Source: Psychrobacter sp. DAB_AL43B | GTDB lineage: Bacteria > Pseudomonadota > Gammaproteobacteria > Pseudomonadales > Moraxellaceae | Assembly (NCBI RefSeq): GCF_900168255.1 | Contig: NZ_LT799838.1 | Location: forward strand, 2,294,001 to 2,358,000 | Length of the DNA stretch: 64,000 bases | Direction of reading: 5' to 3' | The notes under the pieces: generated by a model | What the model was told of the DNA's origin: nothing | The model's input: only the letters and a program-made list of their open reading frames with translations | Databases searched by the model: none | Shown here: piece after piece, positions 36,795 through 46,499 of the stretch | Layout: every line of letters starts with the position of its first letter | Position numbering within the stretch: position 1 is the stretch's first letter | Program-made: the position numbers and the translations under genes

Positions 36795-37604
36795 TCAAAC
36801 CACTATTAACCCTAACTGCTGTAGCGCCCAAAAACCAAGCGCAAATATCGGAGTAGCAGACAACAGCGAATCGATACGGTCGAGTACACCACCATGTCCA
36901 GGTAATATCGTTCCTGAATCTTTGACATCAGCGCGACGTTTGAGCATCGACTCAAATAAATCGCCCAGTACTGAGGCCAAAATCGTCAGCGCTGATAATG
37001 CCACAAATGCGATTAAAGGTAGGCCAGTCAGTTGCAGCTTAAACACACTAATCACCACAACGACTAACAAACCAGTGACTAAGCCACCCGCCAGCCCTTC
37101 CATACTTTTATTAGGAGAGACGTTTGGTGCCATTTTGCGGCGACCGAGCTTGCGTCCAACAAAGTAAGCGCCACTATCGGCACACCATACCAATAAGAAG
37201 ACATAGAGCAGCCACCATGCTGACAATTGCCATAAGTAGAACATAGCAGTAATGGAAGCAGTTAATATCACTGCACCCATCAATGCCAATTGCTTACCAT
37301 ACCAATTGGTCTTTGTTGGAAAAACCCTTACCCAAGAAAGCGCCATTAACCATATAACGAGAGAGGCAACCCACCAAAATAACCAAGTCACTTTGAACAT
37401 GAGCGACACTAATGTCAGTACCAACACCAATAGTACAAATAGCGCAGGTTGCCGCCATTTTGGCATCAGCTTCGTCCATTCATGCGCCGCGATAATCACG
37501 CCGATGGCCAATAGCGGTGCAAATAAAATAGGACTTTGGCTCGCAAACATTGCAATACCAACGATAATAACGAGAACAATTGCCGTCTTAATTCGTTGCC
37601 ACAT
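36795..37604 (-). CDS. cdsA: Phosphatidate cytidylyltransferase
   Basis: 269 residues with about eight membrane helices. It forms CDP-diacylglycerol, the precursor of all bacterial phospholipids. The C-terminal CdsA signature is present: SPNKSMEGLAGGLVTG, SVLGDLFESMLKRRADVKDSG and LPGHGGVLDRIDSL, with the Asp-rich metal site. It is co-oriented with uppS upstream and dxr downstream, the conserved order. Confidence 0.96.
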   Translation of the reverse strand: MWQRIKTAIVLVIIVGIAMFASQSPILFAPLLAIGVIIAAHEWTKLMPKWRQPALFVLLVLVLTLVSLMFKVTWLFWWVASLVIWLMALSWVRVFPTKTNWYGKQLALMGAVILTASITAMFYLWQLSAWWLLYVFLLVWCADSGAYFVGRKLGRRKMAPNVSPNKSMEGLAGGLVTGLLVVVVISVFKLQLTGLPLIAFVALSALTILASVLGDLFESMLKRRADVKDSGTILPGHGGVLDRIDSLLSATPIFALGFWALQQLGLIVV

Positions 37605-37694
37605 ACGTATCGAGCCTTATAATAATGAAGAACATTTGGTCAAAATACAGTATAACTGCTCACTATAATAGTCCATTGATAGCGATTAATGCTA

Positions 37695-37743
37695 ATTAAA
37701 GCCGCCTAATGTTTCCTAAACAACGGAAAACTGAGGCTTTAAT
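37695..37743. repeat. Nested inverted repeat between uppS and cdsA
   Basis: The outer arms attaaagcc (37695-37703) and ggctttaat (37735-37743) enclose an inner tttcc/ggaaa pair. It lies in the uppS-cdsA spacer and could be an RNA structure, but it has no terminator T-run. Confidence 0.5.
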
Positions 37744-37779
37744 GCCCTCTAATAAAGCATTTTTAAGACTGTTATTATT

Positions 37780-38538
37780 TTAAAAATCCTGTTGTTCTGT
37801 CACTATTTGTTCGCTAGTTTTACCAAAGCGGCGTTGACGTTGGGCGAATTCTTCTATCATCGCTGCAAGCTCATTTACGGTAAAGTCTGGCCACAGTGTT
37901 TGAGTAAAAAACAATTCAGCATAAGCTGATTGCCATAGTAGGAAATTAGAGAGGCGATACTCGCCGCCAGTACGTATCAACATATCTACCGCTGGCGCAT
38001 CTGCCAACTGCACATATTGACCCAGCATCTCTTTATTAATATCTTCAGCACGCAACTGCCCTTCATGCACTTGCTGTGCCAGCTGTTTGGCTGCATGAGC
38101 GATATCCCACTGACCACCATAACTGATTGCAATTACTAATGTCATGGCTTCAAAATCTGCTGTTTTTGTTTCAGCATCTACCATCAATACTTGCAAGTCA
38201 TCACTAAGCTGACTACGATCACCGATAAAACGCAATCGAATGTGGTGCTTCAACATCCGTGGCATTTGCTCGTTGATGGTCAAGCTGAGTAGATGCATGA
38301 GCAATGCCACCTCAGTCGGTGGCCGTTGCCAGTTTTCACTTGAAAAGGCAAATACCGTTAAAACCTCAATACCAGTACTCACACAATACTCGACAATAGG
38401 ATCTAGCGCATCTTTGCCAGCGACATGTCCTTGACCTTTGCCTAAATTATTGACTTTACCATAACGGTTATTACCGTCCATGATAATAGCGATGTGCCGA
38501 GGAAGAAGTGCTGGAGCTAAAGTATCTGAAATAGACAT
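37780..38538 (-). CDS. uppS: Undecaprenyl diphosphate synthase
   Basis: 252 residues, cis-prenyltransferase. The catalytic Asp21 lies in IIMDGNNRYG; most relatives have GNGRW here, so the Asn-Arg-Tyr form is a small variation. FAFSSENWQRP and IRTGGEYRLSNFLLWQ..YAELFF are the substrate and metal-site motifs. It makes the C55 lipid carrier for peptidoglycan and O-antigen synthesis. It starts the uppS-cdsA-dxr-rseP-bamA series and is separated from frr by a terminator. Confidence 0.96.
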   Translation of the reverse strand: MSISDTLAPALLPRHIAIIMDGNNRYGKVNNLGKGQGHVAGKDALDPIVEYCVSTGIEVLTVFAFSSENWQRPPTEVALLMHLLSLTINEQMPRMLKHHIRLRFIGDRSQLSDDLQVLMVDAETKTADFEAMTLVIAISYGGQWDIAHAAKQLAQQVHEGQLRAEDINKEMLGQYVQLADAPAVDMLIRTGGEYRLSNFLLWQSAYAELFFTQTLWPDFTVNELAAMIEEFAQRQRRFGKTSEQIVTEQQDF

Positions 38539-38859
38539 AGGCTAACTTGCTTGTTGTTGAAGTAAAATAATCATAGCGCACGCTATAGCACATAAAAACA
38601 TACTACGTAAAATTCACAGATTTATCATAAACCAGCTATAAAATAAAAAAAGTGCCTGCAAGCAGGTTAACGGTAAGCATTAAAAATACCTTACCTTGCT
38701 TAATGACATCTCAGTCGTCTATAGGTCAATAAAAAGCCAATAGCAATGCAGTATTGGCTTTTTAATTAACAGCTGACTTTAAATGACTTATCTTAGATGG
38801 CTGCGTATTTATAGTATGTGCATTTTAGACGAAAACGAAAATGAACAGACGAATAACTT
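38539..38859. other. Intergenic region between frr and uppS
   Basis: 321 bp with no ORF. It contains the frr terminator (38731-38763). On the minus strand a second small hairpin, cctgc/gcagg (38655-38666), is followed by a T-run (complement of 38645-38650) and may be a backup terminator. The rest should hold the uppS promoter. Confidence 0.5.
38731..38763. terminator. Terminator after frr
   Basis: aaaaagccaata (38731-38742) and tattggcttttt (38752-38763) form a 12-bp stem around a 9-nt loop. It ends pyrH-frr on the minus strand. Confidence 0.9.
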
Positions 38860-39414
38860 TTACACGGCCATTAACTCGGTTTCTTTTTTACTCAGACGGC
38901 TATCGATAGTTTCAATGAATTTGTCAGTAATTTTTTGAATATCATCACTGGCGCGACGCTCGTCATCTTCTGATATCTCTTTTTCTTTTGCCAATTCTTT
39001 AATATCATTCATCATATCACGGCGGATATTACGGATAGAAACACGGCTGTTCTCTGCTTCTCCGCGCGCAAGCTTTTGCATATCGCGGCGTGTATCTTCT
39101 GTCAACGCTGGCATCGGTACACGAATCACATCAGCGGTCATTGGGTTCAAACCCAAATCTGCTTCGCGAATGGCTTTATCGATCGCTTGTACCATCGTAC
39201 GTTCAAACGGCTGTACTAATAGCGTACGCGAATCTTCAACGTTAACACTTGCCACTTGATTCAAAGGTGTAGGCGACCCGTAGTAGCTAACCATCACACC
39301 TGACAACATACCTGGATGCGCGCGTCCTGTACGGACTTTACTAAAGGTACTCTCAAGCGCTTCTAAAGTTTTTTGCATGCGCGCTTCGCCGTCTTGCTTA
39401 ATTTCATTAATCAT
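38860..39414 (-). CDS. frr: Ribosome recycling factor
   Basis: 184 residues from ATG 39414 ([13 protein letters not shown]), the canonical start; the adjacent ATG at 39417 lies too close to the aagga site. The three-helix-bundle and hinge signatures are visible: [26 protein letters not shown] and [15 protein letters not shown]. With EF-G it splits post-termination ribosomes. It lies 133 bp after pyrH on the same strand. Confidence 0.97.
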   Translation of the reverse strand: MINEIKQDGEARMQKTLEALESTFSKVRTGRAHPGMLSGVMVSYYGSPTPLNQVASVNVEDSRTLLVQPFERTMVQAIDKAIREADLGLNPMTADVIRVPMPALTEDTRRDMQKLARGEAENSRVSIRNIRRDMMNDIKELAKEKEISEDDERRASDDIQKITDKFIETIDSRLSKKETELMAV

Positions 39415-39547
39415 CATGTATCCTTATTTATCGCTGCCGATAAATCATTCATTATTGTTAATTATAAAAAACTATTAAGGCATTCATTGCCAGATAAGTA
39501 ATTACTGAATCTCTACTCGTCTTATTATCATGCCAACGACTGCTATA

Positions 39548-40273
39548 TTAATGATAAACACGTGTGCCTTCATTTTCGCCCATGATGACATTTAATAAAG
39601 CATTAGGCTTGGTCATATCAAATACTTGTAGCGGCACGTTATGCTCACGGCATAAAGCAATGGCTGTTAAATCCATCACGCCGAGTTTCTGCTCTAACAC
39701 TTCATCAAAAGTTAAACCGTCATATTTAACCGCATCAGCATGTAAGCTTGGGTCTTTGTCATAAACACCATCAACTTTGGTCGCTTTTAGAATCAAACCC
39801 GCTTCGATTTCAATACCGCGCAAGCAAGCAGCGGTATCAGTGGTAAAGAAAGGATTGCCGGTACCCGCAACAAAGATACAAACTTCGCCGTTTTTAAGGT
39901 AGCGAATCGCATTACGGCTGCTATAGCTTTCGGTCACTTCACCAATCGGCAGTGCTGACATCAAACGCGTTTTAATATTACGGCGCTCAAGGGCATCACG
40001 CATCGCCAGACCATTCATGACAGTCGCTAGCATACCCATTTGATCGCCGGTAACTCGACCAACCAAGCCTTCTTTTTGTAATTGAGCACCGCGATATAAG
40101 TTACCACCGCCGACTACGATACCAACTTGCACACCAAGACCACGCAGATGGGCGATAGATAAACTCATTTTATCGAGCACTTCGCTATCAATACCCATTT
40201 CTTTACCACCGGCTAAAGCTTCACCAGAGAGTTTAAGCAAGATACGAGAGTAACGCGGGTTTTTGTCAGACAT
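39548..40273 (-). CDS. pyrH: UMP kinase
   Basis: 241 residues, amino-acid-kinase fold. [11 protein letters not shown] opens the protein. VGGGNLYRG and [14 protein letters not shown] are nucleotide-site loops, and [14 protein letters not shown] is the signature. It phosphorylates UMP to UDP. A strong aaggtga ribosome binding site precedes the ATG. It pairs with frr as usual. rpsB-tsf, the common upstream genes, are replaced here by rimO. Confidence 0.97.
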   Translation of the reverse strand: MSDKNPRYSRILLKLSGEALAGGKEMGIDSEVLDKMSLSIAHLRGLGVQVGIVVGGGNLYRGAQLQKEGLVGRVTGDQMGMLATVMNGLAMRDALERRNIKTRLMSALPIGEVTESYSSRNAIRYLKNGEVCIFVAGTGNPFFTTDTAACLRGIEIEAGLILKATKVDGVYDKDPSLHADAVKYDGLTFDEVLEQKLGVMDLTAIALCREHNVPLQVFDMTKPNALLNVIMGENEGTRVYH

Positions 40274-40413
40274 GAGGTCACCTTGTTAGCATTAAATTAT
40301 AATTAAAGTTATCGGTAAAATACAAATAGATTTTGGCTTTAGGCTCGTCTATAACGCCATAATCGATGGTAGGCGTATTAGGCGTATAAAAGACTAAATT
40401 GCGCTAATTGTAG

Positions 40414-40440
40414 CAAAAACTGCCCACTGTTGGGCAATTT
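40414..40440 (-). terminator. Terminator after rimO
   Basis: tgccca (40421-40426) pairs with tgggca (40431-40436). On the minus strand the stem is followed by gtttttgct. It separates rimO from pyrH. Confidence 0.75.
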
Positions 40441-40464
40441 TCACGCGCCTATTGTGTTGGATGG

Positions 40465-42066
40465 TTAACCCTTATAACTGGCAAATAAGTCATATTCGCT
40501 GGCATCATCAATAGTAACCGTTAAGAACTGCCCTACTTTTACCGCAGCAGTAATGTCATCAACATAGACGTGCCCATCAATTTCTGGCGCGTCTGCATAG
40601 CTACGGCAAATCGCAACACCCTCATCAAAATCAATCTCATCGACCAATACCATTAAGGTTTTACCGATTTTTTCTTGCAGTTTTTGCGCAGAGATATCTT
40701 GCTGTAACGTCATCAAACGCTCGTAACGCTCTTGCTTAATGGCTTCAGGTACATGATTAGGCAATTCATTAGCAACCGCGCCTTCCACTTCCGAATAAGT
40801 AAAAGCACCAACGCGATCAAGGCGTGCCTCGACTAACCAGTCAAGCAGACATTGGAAATCTTCTTCAGTCTCACCTGGGAAGCCAACGACGAAGGTTGAG
40901 CGAATCACGATATCAGGACAAATCTCACGCCATGCTTTAATACGCGCCAAGGTGTTTTCGCTATGGGCGGGACGCTTCATGGCTTTTAAGATGCTATGAC
41001 TGGCATGCTGAAAGGGAATATCAAGGTAAGGCAGTAGCTTCTTTTCACCCATTAATTGAACGACTTTATCGACATGCGGATACGGATAGACATAATGCAG
41101 ACGTACCCAAATACCCAAATCGTTCAACGCTTGGCATAAGTCATAAAACTTAGACTTCAGCGGCATACCATTCCAGAAGCTGGTCTTATATTTTAAATCT
41201 AAACCATACGCGGACGTATCTTGCGAGATGATTAATAGTTCTTTCACGCCAGCGTTCTTCAGTGCCATGGCTTCATTCATCACGCTATCAATCGGACGCG
41301 AAACCAAATCACCGCGTAAGCTTGGAATAATGCAAAAAGTACAACGATGATTACAGCCTTCTGATATTTTCAGATAAGCATAATGACTGGGCGTTAATTT
41401 GATACCCGCCTCATTAATCAAATCTATCTTAGGATTATAATCTTTATCATTACTACGGTCAGGCTTAGGCACATGCAGCGCGACTGCTCTAATCACTTCG
41501 TCATAAGCGTGCGCGCCAGTCACTGCTAATACAGCAGGATGCATTGCACGGATTTTATCTGCTTCTTTACCGAGGCAACCCGTAACGATAACTTTACCGT
41601 TTTTGCTAATCGCTTCACCGATGGCATCTAGCGACTCTTGTACCGCTGATTCAATAAAGCCACAAGTATTGACCACGACCAAGTCTGCGCCTTCATAGTC
41701 GCTGGCGACTTGATAACCATCACGGCTAAGCTCAGTAATAATGCGCTCACTATCCACCAAGGCTTTTGGGCAACCTAGCGAGACAAAACCAATCTTTGGC
41801 GCTGCCGTTGTTGGACTAGAGGCTGTCGCGCTGGTGGTTGCATGTATAGTCGCATCACCACTTTGGGCAATACTACGGTTTTGATTATGATTGGCTTTAT
41901 GATGGTAAGGCTCGACATTATCTGTCTTAAGCTGCTCTTGCACCATTGCTGGCTTGGCAGGATTAAAAATGGTGGCAGTGTCTTTTGGCATAGAAGCTGT
42001 TGACATAGAAGCTGGCTGTGAGGTAGTGATAGTCGTGTTAACGGACTCGGTAGAAGTTTTGGGCAT
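40465..42066 (-). CDS. rimO: Ribosomal protein S12 methylthiotransferase RimO, N-terminally extended
   Basis: The ATG at 42066 has aagg at a good distance; the longer start at 42102 has none. The 533 residues exceed the usual 440 or so because about 88 low-complexity residues (Thr, Ser, Ala, Gln) precede the conserved core, which begins [17 protein letters not shown]. The MTTase-domain cysteines lie in LGCPKA, NTCGF and TGCLG. The radical-SAM cluster motif is [10 protein letters not shown]-terminal TRAM domain follows. RimO thiomethylates an Asp of S12 using two iron-sulfur clusters. The extension's role is unknown, and an internal start cannot be excluded. Confidence 0.93.
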   Translation of the reverse strand: MPKTSTESVNTTITTSQPASMSTASMPKDTATIFNPAKPAMVQEQLKTDNVEPYHHKANHNQNRSIAQSGDATIHATTSATASSPTTAAPKIGFVSLGCPKALVDSERIITELSRDGYQVASDYEGADLVVVNTCGFIESAVQESLDAIGEAISKNGKVIVTGCLGKEADKIRAMHPAVLAVTGAHAYDEVIRAVALHVPKPDRSNDKDYNPKIDLINEAGIKLTPSHYAYLKISEGCNHRCTFCIIPSLRGDLVSRPIDSVMNEAMALKNAGVKELLIISQDTSAYGLDLKYKTSFWNGMPLKSKFYDLCQALNDLGIWVRLHYVYPYPHVDKVVQLMGEKKLLPYLDIPFQHASHSILKAMKRPAHSENTLARIKAWREICPDIVIRSTFVVGFPGETEEDFQCLLDWLVEARLDRVGAFTYSEVEGAVANELPNHVPEAIKQERYERLMTLQQDISAQKLQEKIGKTLMVLVDEIDFDEGVAICRSYADAPEIDGHVYVDDITAAVKVGQFLTVTIDDASEYDLFASYKG

Positions 42067-42201
42067 GGCTGACCTTGCTAGAGATAAATTGGCTGTGCGC
42101 ATTGTACGTTTTTTTTGTGATAATCACCAGTTTTGCCGCTCTATAGTGTTGATTTATGGTTAAATATTATATCGAGTATCTCGCTATCCTAGGCATTACT
42201 A

Positions 42202-43635
42202 ATGACAGCTGATTTTGTAAGCGCAAAACCGACCCCTGACCTAGCATTTATATCACAGCATTTGTTTACGGCTATCTTATGGGTCAATGACGAGCTGTCT
42301 ATTACTTGGCTAAACGCCCAAGCTGAGCAACTACTCGCTATCAGTAGTGGACGATTACTCAATCAATCTATATTGATACTGCTTGCACCTAATGAGTTAA
42401 CGTTAAAAGAAAGCCCTAACATTAATAACAGCGATGGCGATGAGCAAATTCGCCCTTTAACGGCAAGATTTAATCAGGCGCAGCATTATCAACAACCCTT
42501 TATCGATCATGATTACCTTATAAACAGCCAATTAAATGGTCATTCACCCCTCTCAGTCGACTATAGCGTGACGCCTGTCATTTATGAGCAGCAGCGTTAT
42601 TTTATTATCGAGATGTGGGGCAAAGATCGCCAAAGTCGTATTTCAGAGGAGCAGCGCCAACAGCAGCAATATAGCGTTGCCCGGCATATGCTGCGCTCAG
42701 TCGCCCATGAAATCAAAAATCCGCTTGCTGGTATTCGCGGTGCTGCACAATTATTGCAACGGCAATTTATTAAATTCAGTGACACTTCTATTGTTAACAG
42801 CAAGCCTTCTACTCTTAATAGCAATTTTCCTGCTGTTACTAATAATGTAAACTCTGTTTTAAATCCCCTTTCAAACGCTAATAACGACCTGCAAAAACAT
42901 GCAGCAAAGCTTCGTAACTATACTGATATCATCATCTCAGAAACGGATCGCCTAACTCAGCTGGTTGGGCAGCTTCTTGGTTCTAATCAACTGCCAAACT
43001 GGCAAACACTAAATATCCACGAGCCACTAGAGCATGTTTTGGCATTGATTATCCATCAGTATCCACAAGTGACGCTGCAGCGTGATTATGATTTGTCGTT
43101 GCCTGAATTATGTGCTGATAAAGACCAGTTGATTCAAGTGTTTTTAAACCTGATTAATAACGCTTGTGAATCGATGACCGAATTTGAACAAGTACTTCAG
43201 CAGAATACGTCTACTGAATTGAGTCGCTTACCATCAAATATCACGCCATTGAGTACTAACGGTAACTATGGTAGCTATCAACCCAAACTATATATTCAAA
43301 CACGAGTTGTCTTTCAGCATACGATTGGTGGGCAGCAGCACAAACAAGTCCTGCAAGTCACTATCACCGATAACGGCCCAGGGATTGATCCAGCATTGAT
43401 CGGACAAATATTTTTCCCCATGGTGACCAGCCGTGCTACAGGGACTGGCCTTGGCTTATCGATTGTCCAAGATATCATCAGCCGTCATCATGGTATGATT
43501 GATGTCAGCTCTAACCAATCACAAAACCCTAACTATAGTCGTCAGAATAACCAAAAAAAACATCATAACAATACCAATAGTCAGACGTGTTTTACACTTT
43601 ACCTGCCTTTTCGTCAGCCCATAATTGATGCGTAA
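42202..43635 (+). CDS. ntrB: Nitrogen regulation sensor kinase NtrB (GlnL)
   Basis: 477 residues, no membrane helix, so cytoplasmic. A PAS-like domain (WLNAQAEQLLAISSGRLLNQ) leads to a HisKA domain with His169 in SVAHEIKNPLAGIRGAAQLL. The HATPase shows the N-box NLINNACESM, the G1 box DNGPGIDP and the G2 box GTGLGLSIV. Two low-complexity inserts (about 195-225 and near the C-terminus) lengthen it beyond the roughly 350 residues of E. coli NtrB. It senses nitrogen status through PII and phosphorylates NtrC, encoded 82 bp downstream. glnA is not adjacent. Confidence 0.93.
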   Translation: MTADFVSAKPTPDLAFISQHLFTAILWVNDELSITWLNAQAEQLLAISSGRLLNQSILILLAPNELTLKESPNINNSDGDEQIRPLTARFNQAQHYQQPFIDHDYLINSQLNGHSPLSVDYSVTPVIYEQQRYFIIEMWGKDRQSRISEEQRQQQQYSVARHMLRSVAHEIKNPLAGIRGAAQLLQRQFIKFSDTSIVNSKPSTLNSNFPAVTNNVNSVLNPLSNANNDLQKHAAKLRNYTDIIISETDRLTQLVGQLLGSNQLPNWQTLNIHEPLEHVLALIIHQYPQVTLQRDYDLSLPELCADKDQLIQVFLNLINNACESMTEFEQVLQQNTSTELSRLPSNITPLSTNGNYGSYQPKLYIQTRVVFQHTIGGQQHKQVLQVTITDNGPGIDPALIGQIFFPMVTSRATGTGLGLSIVQDIISRHHGMIDVSSNQSQNPNYSRQNNQKKHHNNTNSQTCFTLYLPFRQPIIDA

Positions 43636-43717
43636 GCGACATTGCTATTTAACACTGCTCACTCGCAAAATGCTGAATCATAAACTGAACCAATCCATTG
43701 CTCATTAGGCCTGATAA

Positions 43718-45475
43718 ATGACTAAATATAACGACAACCATACACCTAAAAGCGATAATCAAACGTCAAACGATCAAATAATGAGTGACCGAGCTATTAA
43801 TAATAAAACAATAAAAGTAACGGTCAATAATGCCACTGATGATAATACGGCGACTTTATGGTTGATCGATGACGATCCAGCACTGCGTTTGGTATTGGCG
43901 GACACTTTTGAAGATGCTGGTCTTATCGTTATCAGCTTTACCCAAGCGCAGGCAGCATGGACACGTCTCAATGATATATTGCAACAGCGAGAGTCAGCCG
44001 CGCAGTTACCTGATGTGATATTGACTGATATTCGTATGCCTCTAATGGATGGCTTGTCCTTTAGTGATTGGGTGAATCAGCATTTTCCTAAGCTGCCAAT
44101 TGTTATTATGACGGCACACTCAGACCTTACTTCTGCCATTAATAGCTATCAGACAGGCGCATTTGAATATCTGCCGAAGCCTTTTGATTTGGATGATGCC
44201 GTCGCAACGATTTATAAAGCGATTAATTATCAATCCAATATGGTTGTAGAAAATCATACAATTGGGTCTAATACCAATACAACTACCAACATTTCATCCG
44301 ATACTCATACAAAACCCAATGCCAAAACTAAGCCTCAAAACCGTACTAACAAAGAAGCTAAAAATAAAGTTGAGGTTACAGCTGATACCAAAGCTAACGA
44401 CAATCCCAGCGGTATCATTGGTCAATCGCAAACGATGCAGACGGTATTTCGCGCCATTGGCAGATTGGCGCACTCGTCTATTACTGTCTTAATCACGGGT
44501 GAATCAGGTACGGGTAAAGAATTGGTCGCCGGCGCTTTGCATCAGCATTCACCGCGTCAGCAGCAGCCTTTTATTGCCCTCAATATGGCGGCAATTCCAC
44601 ATGATTTGATTGAGTCTGAGCTATTCGGCCACGAAAAAGGGGCGTTTACTGGCGCGACGACGATGCGTCAAGGTCGTTTTGAGCAGGCGGATGGCGGCAC
44701 GTTATTTTTGGATGAAATCGGTGATATGCCGTTTAGTACCCAAACACGGCTGCTAAGAGTACTGGCCAATGGAGAGTTTTATCGCGTGGGTGGGCAGCAG
44801 CCTGTCAAAGTAAATGTACGTATCATCGCCGCTACTCACCAAAATTTAGAAGAGCTGGTAAAACAAGGCAAGTTCCGTGAGGATTTATTTTATCGGCTTA
44901 ATGTCATACGTTTACCGCTGCCACCACTACGAACACGGCGCGAGGACATTCCAGCGTTAGCGACTTATTTTATGCAGCGCGCTGCTGAACAGATGAATAC
45001 AGCACCAAAGCAGCTACATCCTACGGCGCTAGAGATTATGCAGTTTTTTGAATGGCGCGGTAATGTCCGTCAACTTGAAAATGTTTGCCTATGGTTGACG
45101 GTGATGACAACTGGCGATACGGTCATGATTGATGACTTACCACCAGAGCTGCTCGAAAGTCTCTCCTCTACTCTAGAGCCGCATCGAGAGCAAAGCTTAG
45201 CGTCATTGCAACTTGCTCAAAGCCATCAAATTCATGAAAGCCCAAGTTGGCAGCAAGCCTTGGCTGACTGGGCTAAGCAATCGCTAAAAACTGGAGAAAC
45301 CGACATTTTGCAGACGGCAACACCTGAGTTTGAGCGTGTCTTAATTACGGCAGCGCTCAATCATAGTGGCGGAAAAAAGATAGCAGCAGCCAACTTGCTC
45401 GGTTGGGGGCGCAATACACTGACACGCAAGTTGCAGCAATTAGATATCTCTTCATTAGAACAACAAAGCAAATAA
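43718..45475 (+). CDS. ntrC: Sigma-54 response regulator NtrC (GlnG)
   Basis: 585 residues against about 470 in E. coli. After a 45-residue polar extension, the receiver domain shows LWLIDDDPALR, phospho-acceptor Asp104 in LTDIRMPLMDG and MTAHSDLTSAI, a close NtrC match. A linker of about 60 residues rich in Asn, Thr and Lys follows. The AAA+ domain has Walker A GESGTGKE, the sigma-54 contact loop GAFTGA (from residue 309) and Walker B GGTLFLDEIGD. The Fis-type helix-turn-helix is at the C-terminus (KIAAANLLGWGRNTLTRKL). It activates nitrogen-scavenging genes. Confidence 0.94.
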   Translation: MTKYNDNHTPKSDNQTSNDQIMSDRAINNKTIKVTVNNATDDNTATLWLIDDDPALRLVLADTFEDAGLIVISFTQAQAAWTRLNDILQQRESAAQLPDVILTDIRMPLMDGLSFSDWVNQHFPKLPIVIMTAHSDLTSAINSYQTGAFEYLPKPFDLDDAVATIYKAINYQSNMVVENHTIGSNTNTTTNISSDTHTKPNAKTKPQNRTNKEAKNKVEVTADTKANDNPSGIIGQSQTMQTVFRAIGRLAHSSITVLITGESGTGKELVAGALHQHSPRQQQPFIALNMAAIPHDLIESELFGHEKGAFTGATTMRQGRFEQADGGTLFLDEIGDMPFSTQTRLLRVLANGEFYRVGGQQPVKVNVRIIAATHQNLEELVKQGKFREDLFYRLNVIRLPLPPLRTRREDIPALATYFMQRAAEQMNTAPKQLHPTALEIMQFFEWRGNVRQLENVCLWLTVMTTGDTVMIDDLPPELLESLSSTLEPHREQSLASLQLAQSHQIHESPSWQQALADWAKQSLKTGETDILQTATPEFERVLITAALNHSGGKKIAAANLLGWGRNTLTRKLQQLDISSLEQQSK

Positions 45476-45581
45476 GAATTAAAGACGCAAAAATATCAGA
45501 TAAAAATCATAGCAATATCAGCTATTTATAATAAACAGTAAAATTAATTGTTAAATAACTCAAAATAGTTGCAAATAGGGG

Positions 45582-45609
45582 TTGCCAAACTACTCAAACT
45601 CTATATAAT
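45582..45609 (+). promoter_or_regulatory. Promoter of tRNA-Leu
   Basis: TTGCCA (45582-45587) and a consensus TATAAT (45604-45609) are separated by 16 bp and lie 88 bp before the mature tRNA 5' end. Confidence 0.75.
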
Positions 45610-45697
45610 AGCCAACCACTGAGACGCACTACCGAATCAGTTAACTGTCTAGATAGCATTTGAATTTAACTGCTTTTGATGATAGAGTAACGAAAAT

Positions 45698-45782
45698 GGG
45701 GCTGTGGCGGAATTGGTAGACGCACTAGATTTAGGTTCTAGCGCCGCAAGGTGTGAGAGTTCGAGTCTCTCCAGCCCCACCA
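45698..45782 (+). tRNA. tRNA-Leu (UAG anticodon)
   Basis: 85 nt including an encoded CCA end. The acceptor arms GGGGCTG and CAGCCCC pair, with A as discriminator base. The anticodon loop tttaggt carries UAG. A long class-II variable arm (cgccgcaaggtgt region) and the T-loop ttcgagt are present. It reads CUA and, by wobble, other CUN codons. Confidence 0.97.
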
Positions 45783-45813
45783 TTTTCGGATAGTACATCT
45801 TAGATCAAATATC

Positions 45814-45840
45814 AAAACCTGCTTTTTAGCAGGTTTTTTT
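45814..45840 (+). terminator. Terminator after tRNA-Leu
   Basis: aaaacctgct (45814-45823) pairs with agcaggtttt (45828-45837) around tttt, and the T-run continues to 45840. Confidence 0.93.
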
Positions 45841-45951
45841 GTGTTTGGGGTTTATGTAAAATACCTATACATAATAACTAGTTTGGTAGTGGCTATCTTC
45901 CTTAATAACACTGCCATTAGACTAAGTGAAACTACCTATTAGAGGCATAAA

Positions 45952-45972
45952 ATGACTGGTTTAAAACGATGA
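45952..45972 (+). promoter_or_regulatory. Possible 6-codon leader ORF coupled to the next gene
   Basis: ATG ACT GGT TTA AAA CGA TGA has agagg 6 nt upstream. Its stop codon overlaps the ATG of the following gene (ATGA), which has no ribosome binding site of its own. This looks like translational coupling but rests on spacing alone. Confidence 0.35.
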
Positions 45973-46493
45973 ATAAAGGATTTTGGCTAACGGTAGGTCT
46001 ACTGGTGCTATTAGCAGCTAGTCTTTTTGGGCTTCGCAGCCTATATAAACCCGCTATTTCAGCTGACGTTTCAGCTGGTGCAGGTACAGACTCGAATACC
46101 AAGGTTATGATGAGCTTAGATAAATTTAGTGGCTTTCACCATGATGCAGAGATACTTTTAGAAAAGTTAACCGTTCTAAAAACGGGGATGGAAAGCGCGA
46201 TTGCTACCCAAGATAGCAAACTATTAACAAGCACTATCAGCAACACTTATAGAATCATAGATAATGTGAATGTCAATCGTCTGCCAACCATTGCACCTTT
46301 TGAGGTTTGTGATGAGGCATTAAACACATTGAGCCTCTATGCTATTAGCGCTAAGGCAAATTACTCCCGTACTAACAAAACAGATATAGATCAGGTCCAT
46401 GAATTGAGAGATTCATTTAATATTCAGTTTGCTCAGTGTCAAAGCATCGTTAATGATAAGTCTGTTGAAGCGCTCTATCAAGACTATCAGTAG
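45969..46493 (+). CDS. Unknown membrane-anchored periplasmic protein
   Basis: 174 residues. One N-terminal hydrophobic helix (about residues 5-23) acts as a signal anchor or uncleaved signal. The rest is predicted helical and polar, with only two cysteines (PFEVCDEAL and FAQCQSI) that could form a disulfide. I do not recognise the family. The start ATG lacks a ribosome binding site, but a 6-codon ORF with one overlaps it. It converges on the kinase gene with a 6-bp gap and lies downstream of the tRNA terminator. Confidence 0.65.
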   Translation: MNKGFWLTVGLLVLLAASLFGLRSLYKPAISADVSAGAGTDSNTKVMMSLDKFSGFHHDAEILLEKLTVLKTGMESAIATQDSKLLTSTISNTYRIIDNVNVNRLPTIAPFEVCDEALNTLSLYAISAKANYSRTNKTDIDQVHELRDSFNIQFAQCQSIVNDKSVEALYQDYQ

Positions 46494-46499
46494 TACGCT

